Assembly (NCBI RefSeq): GCF_963855985.1
Contig: NC_087119.1
Span: 1,776,001-1,840,000, forward strand
DNA length: 64,000 nt
Direction: 5' to 3'
Origin: Ostrinia nubilalis
Taxonomy: Eukaryota > Arthropoda > Insecta > Lepidoptera > Crambidae
Shown: positions 62,029-64,000 of the stretch, in pieces
Position numbering within the stretch: position 1 is the stretch's first letter
Layout: each line of letters opens with the position of its first letter
The notes under the pieces: model-generated
Told to the model about the DNA's origin: nothing
Database searches by the model: none
Seen by the model: only the letters and a program-made list of their open reading frames with translations
Position numbers and translations under genes: made by a program

Positions 62029-62209
62029 CTAGACAGAGGAATGATGTAAGCGTAGTGTAGATAAAAGAACAATAAAAGACTAGTCTGATTTATTGTTCAG
62101 TGAGTTGCTGTTGTCGAGCCAGCTCATTTCGTTGTTGCGTTCATCAGCTCCAAATCGGTGATGGATGTACATTTTTCATAATTGTGTGCAATTTTTCATA
62201 GTAGGCCTT

Positions 62210-62284
62210 TTTGGTAACATGGAAAACATTGGGGGAGGCCTATGTTCAGCAGTGGACGTCCTATGGCTGAGATGATGATGATGA
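62210..62284 (+). mobile_element. RTE-type LINE 3' tail
   Basis: TTGGGGGAGGCCTATGTTCA then GATGATGATGATGA; about 70 bp of the 3' end only. Confidence 0.7.
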
Positions 62285-62883
62285 GGCCTTTTTGGGTACC
62301 ATATCGCACGATACCTAAAGCTCAGTGTAGCTGGAATAACTATCAAGACAGCTCATGGTTGCGATGGCTGGCTCTAAAGCGATGATTGGCTCTAAAGCGA
62401 TGATTGACGTAATGTCAATTTCTTTATTACTATAGTTAGCCCTTTTCAGGGCACTTAGACTCGTCCCAAACACAGCTTGCCCTTTCAATGCTTCAGGACA
62501 ACATTTCGTTTATATTACAATACCTGAATGAAGCCCAGTGCAGGATGAAGAATAAATAGTTTTCTAGTGTGATTGACTAGGTATTTCGAAGTGATTTGCT
62601 GCTATCTGGACTGCACATGGTTGAGGTCGCTGGCTCTAAATCGATGATGCACGTAGTATAGAATCCATAAGAGTAATAGGCCCTTTTCAAGATACTTATT
62701 ATACATGTCCCTATAGTTGCTTGCCGTCTCGCTATTTGGAGACAACATATCGCGTATGTATAGTATACGCTACTTGACGGCCAGTGCAGATGAAATTAAG
62801 TTCTGTTTCTATTTTATTGTCTATTTTGTAGTTACCTGATGCTATGGTTGCGGTCGCCAACATTAAATCGGTGATAGAAGCGT
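62285..62883. other. Intron without gene
   Basis: Contains diverged internal repeats (GGCTCTAAAGCGATGAT near 62,370 and 62,390; related blocks near 62,630 and 62,860), perhaps a degraded tandem duplication. No exon found. Confidence 0.45.
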
Positions 62884-63603
62884 CACGGTAATACTATCAT
62901 ACAGTATTGTAACTTCATATAAATGGACGAAACGCGAGCTTTCCTTCGAAATTCAAATCTCGGTATGCGCTCGACATGCAAAAGTCGGGGGTGTCGCGAA
63001 TGTGCCACAGTAATAAACGGACGATGTGTTGTTTTTTACACAGTAAGCGCTCTTTTTTTATAAAAATAATTACAAGTACCTATTTATACAGGGTGTTAGG
63101 TAAATGGGTTTATAAGAGATTTGTATAAAAATTAAAATTATTATAATGATGATATCAATTTTCTGACTTCACCATACCATTTATATGCACATGTTAACAT
63201 GGGCTAGTGTCGGCTTATAAACCCATTTACCTAACACCCTGTTTAAAAATCAAGCATTTTGTACGCCTCAGTCGAGGCGCATACATTTTACGGTCGCAAA
63301 TTTATAAGATTTGTTACCAAATCTTAACACAAATATATTTTTTTAATTAAATCTACTAATCACAAAATAACATGAATTTTCATTCACAAAGTTTTGTTTG
63401 TCAAAATAAAATAAAAAATTACAATCACAAAATATACATTTACAAAACTAGATAGAAATTCTATGTAGGCAGATGTAATAAAATAGGGTCTGCAGGTGGG
63501 CAGCCCTATCGCATGTTGTCATACCGTGACGTTCCGCGCGGCTGTTGACATTTATTTCAAAAATATGGTCGAGTTGGAATACTGTATAGATAGTATTACC
63601 GTG
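62884..63603. mobile_element. CACGGTAATA-terminus DNA transposon, copy 3 (720 bp)
   Basis: Same termini, flanked by the 7-bp duplication GAAGCGT at 62,877 and 63,604. Inverted relative to copy 2 and contains its own TA-target MITE. Confidence 0.93.
63089..63241. mobile_element. TA-target MITE nested in copy 3
   Basis: CAGGGTGTTAGGTAAATGGG and its complement; uninterrupted relative of the larger element at 47,745-49,572. Confidence 0.85.
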
Positions 63604-63617
63604 GAAGCGTCGTCAAA

Positions 63618-63648
63618 TCCCAACTAATATTATAAATGCGAAAGTAAC

Positions 63649-63681
<33 letters not shown>

Positions 63682-63863
63682 TACGCTTTCCCGCTTAAAC
63701 CTCGCAACCGATTTTGATGAAATTTGGCATAGAGATAGTTTGAGTCCCGGGAAAGAACATAGGATAGTTTTTATCCCGGTTTTTGAAACAGGGACGCGCG
63801 CGATAAAGTTTTTCTGTGACAGACAAAATTCCACGCGGGCGAAGCCGCGGGCGGAAAGCTAGT
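63618..63863 (+). mobile_element. Lep1-like Helitron
   Basis: TCCCAACTAATATTATAAAT, a CTGT microsatellite, then GAAGCCGCGGGCGGAAAGC and CTAGT; 246 bp. Confidence 0.88.
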
Positions 63864-63895
63864 TTTTAATGAATGTAAGCGCTCTTCAGGGCAGG

Positions 63896-64000
63896 GGTGG
63901 GCAGGGCACATAGCTCGTAGAGCTGACGGCCGCTGGGGCAGGAAAGTTCTTGAGTGGCGACCACGAGCCGGAAGACGTAGCGTAGGCAGGCCTCCCACTA
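63896..64000 (+). mobile_element. RTE-type LINE fragment running off the window
   Basis: GGGCACATAGCTCGTAGAGC to GCAGGCCTCCCACTA, colinear with 19,410-19,510. Confidence 0.75.

Noticed and set aside
62..62028. Assignment to VPS13A/C or VPS13D
   Set aside because: The WRYPxPR, RVDSYFAP and PLYVLHSHL blocks fit VPS13B as I recall it; I recall no equivalent blocks in the other paralogues.

Overview
This is a eukaryotic, almost certainly lepidopteran (moth or butterfly) genomic window. Short GC-rich exons lie in AT-rich introns, and the introns carry Lepidoptera-type repeats: Lep1-like Helitrons ending in CTAGT, RTE-type LINE 3' ends with (GAT)n tails, a tRNA-derived SINE, and TA-, 7-bp- and 8-bp-target-site MITEs. 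No prokaryotic gene structure is present.

One gene explains nearly all the coding signal. It runs on the minus strand from about 62,028 down to 62 and continues past both window edges. I reconstructed 37 consecutive internal exons (5,124 nt, 1,708 codons). They keep one open frame with matching phases at every junction, GT-AG borders throughout except two GC-AG introns. The protein is VPS13B (Cohen syndrome protein), a bridge-like lipid-transfer protein of the Golgi. Diagnostic stretches include WRYPHPRAITR, CAVRVDSYFAPRALPRL, IGWSGDIPL followed by YVSVWC and PLYVLHSHL, and LYVSAGGL followed by PHPENPICR. The window covers roughly the middle 40 percent of the protein, including the VAB (adaptor-binding) region. 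The start codon, the chorein N-terminus and the C-terminus lie outside.

The striking part is what has happened to the exons. At six of the 37 exons (58.1, 45.4, 43.5, 34.3, 15.6 and 6.3 kb) the exon, or its 3' part plus splice donor, has been tandemly amplified into the downstream intron: decayed cassettes at 54.5-57.7 kb, 10 x 156 bp at 43.9-45.4 kb, 6 x 164 bp at 42.6-43.5 kb, 66 x exactly 140 bp at 25.1-34.3 kb, about 5 x 213-249 bp at 14.5-15.6 kb, and 9 x 168-171 bp at 4.9-6.4 kb. In every case the intact, phase-compatible exon is the transcription-upstream member, and the most decayed copies lie furthest downstream. The very long reading frames in these arrays (three of about 3,100 codons, several of about 300-550) are by-products of tandem repetition, not genes.

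The rest of the introns is transposon-rich. There are three elements with CACGGTAATA termini and perfect 7-bp target duplications, two 516-bp elements with 7-bp target duplications inserted at splice sites, two hAT-like MITEs, four Helitrons, a 1.84-kb foldback element, nested mariner-like elements, several foldback MITE families, a duplicated kilobase segment (21.6 and 35.0 kb) and two THAP-like gene remnants. No independent intact gene other than VPS13B is supported.
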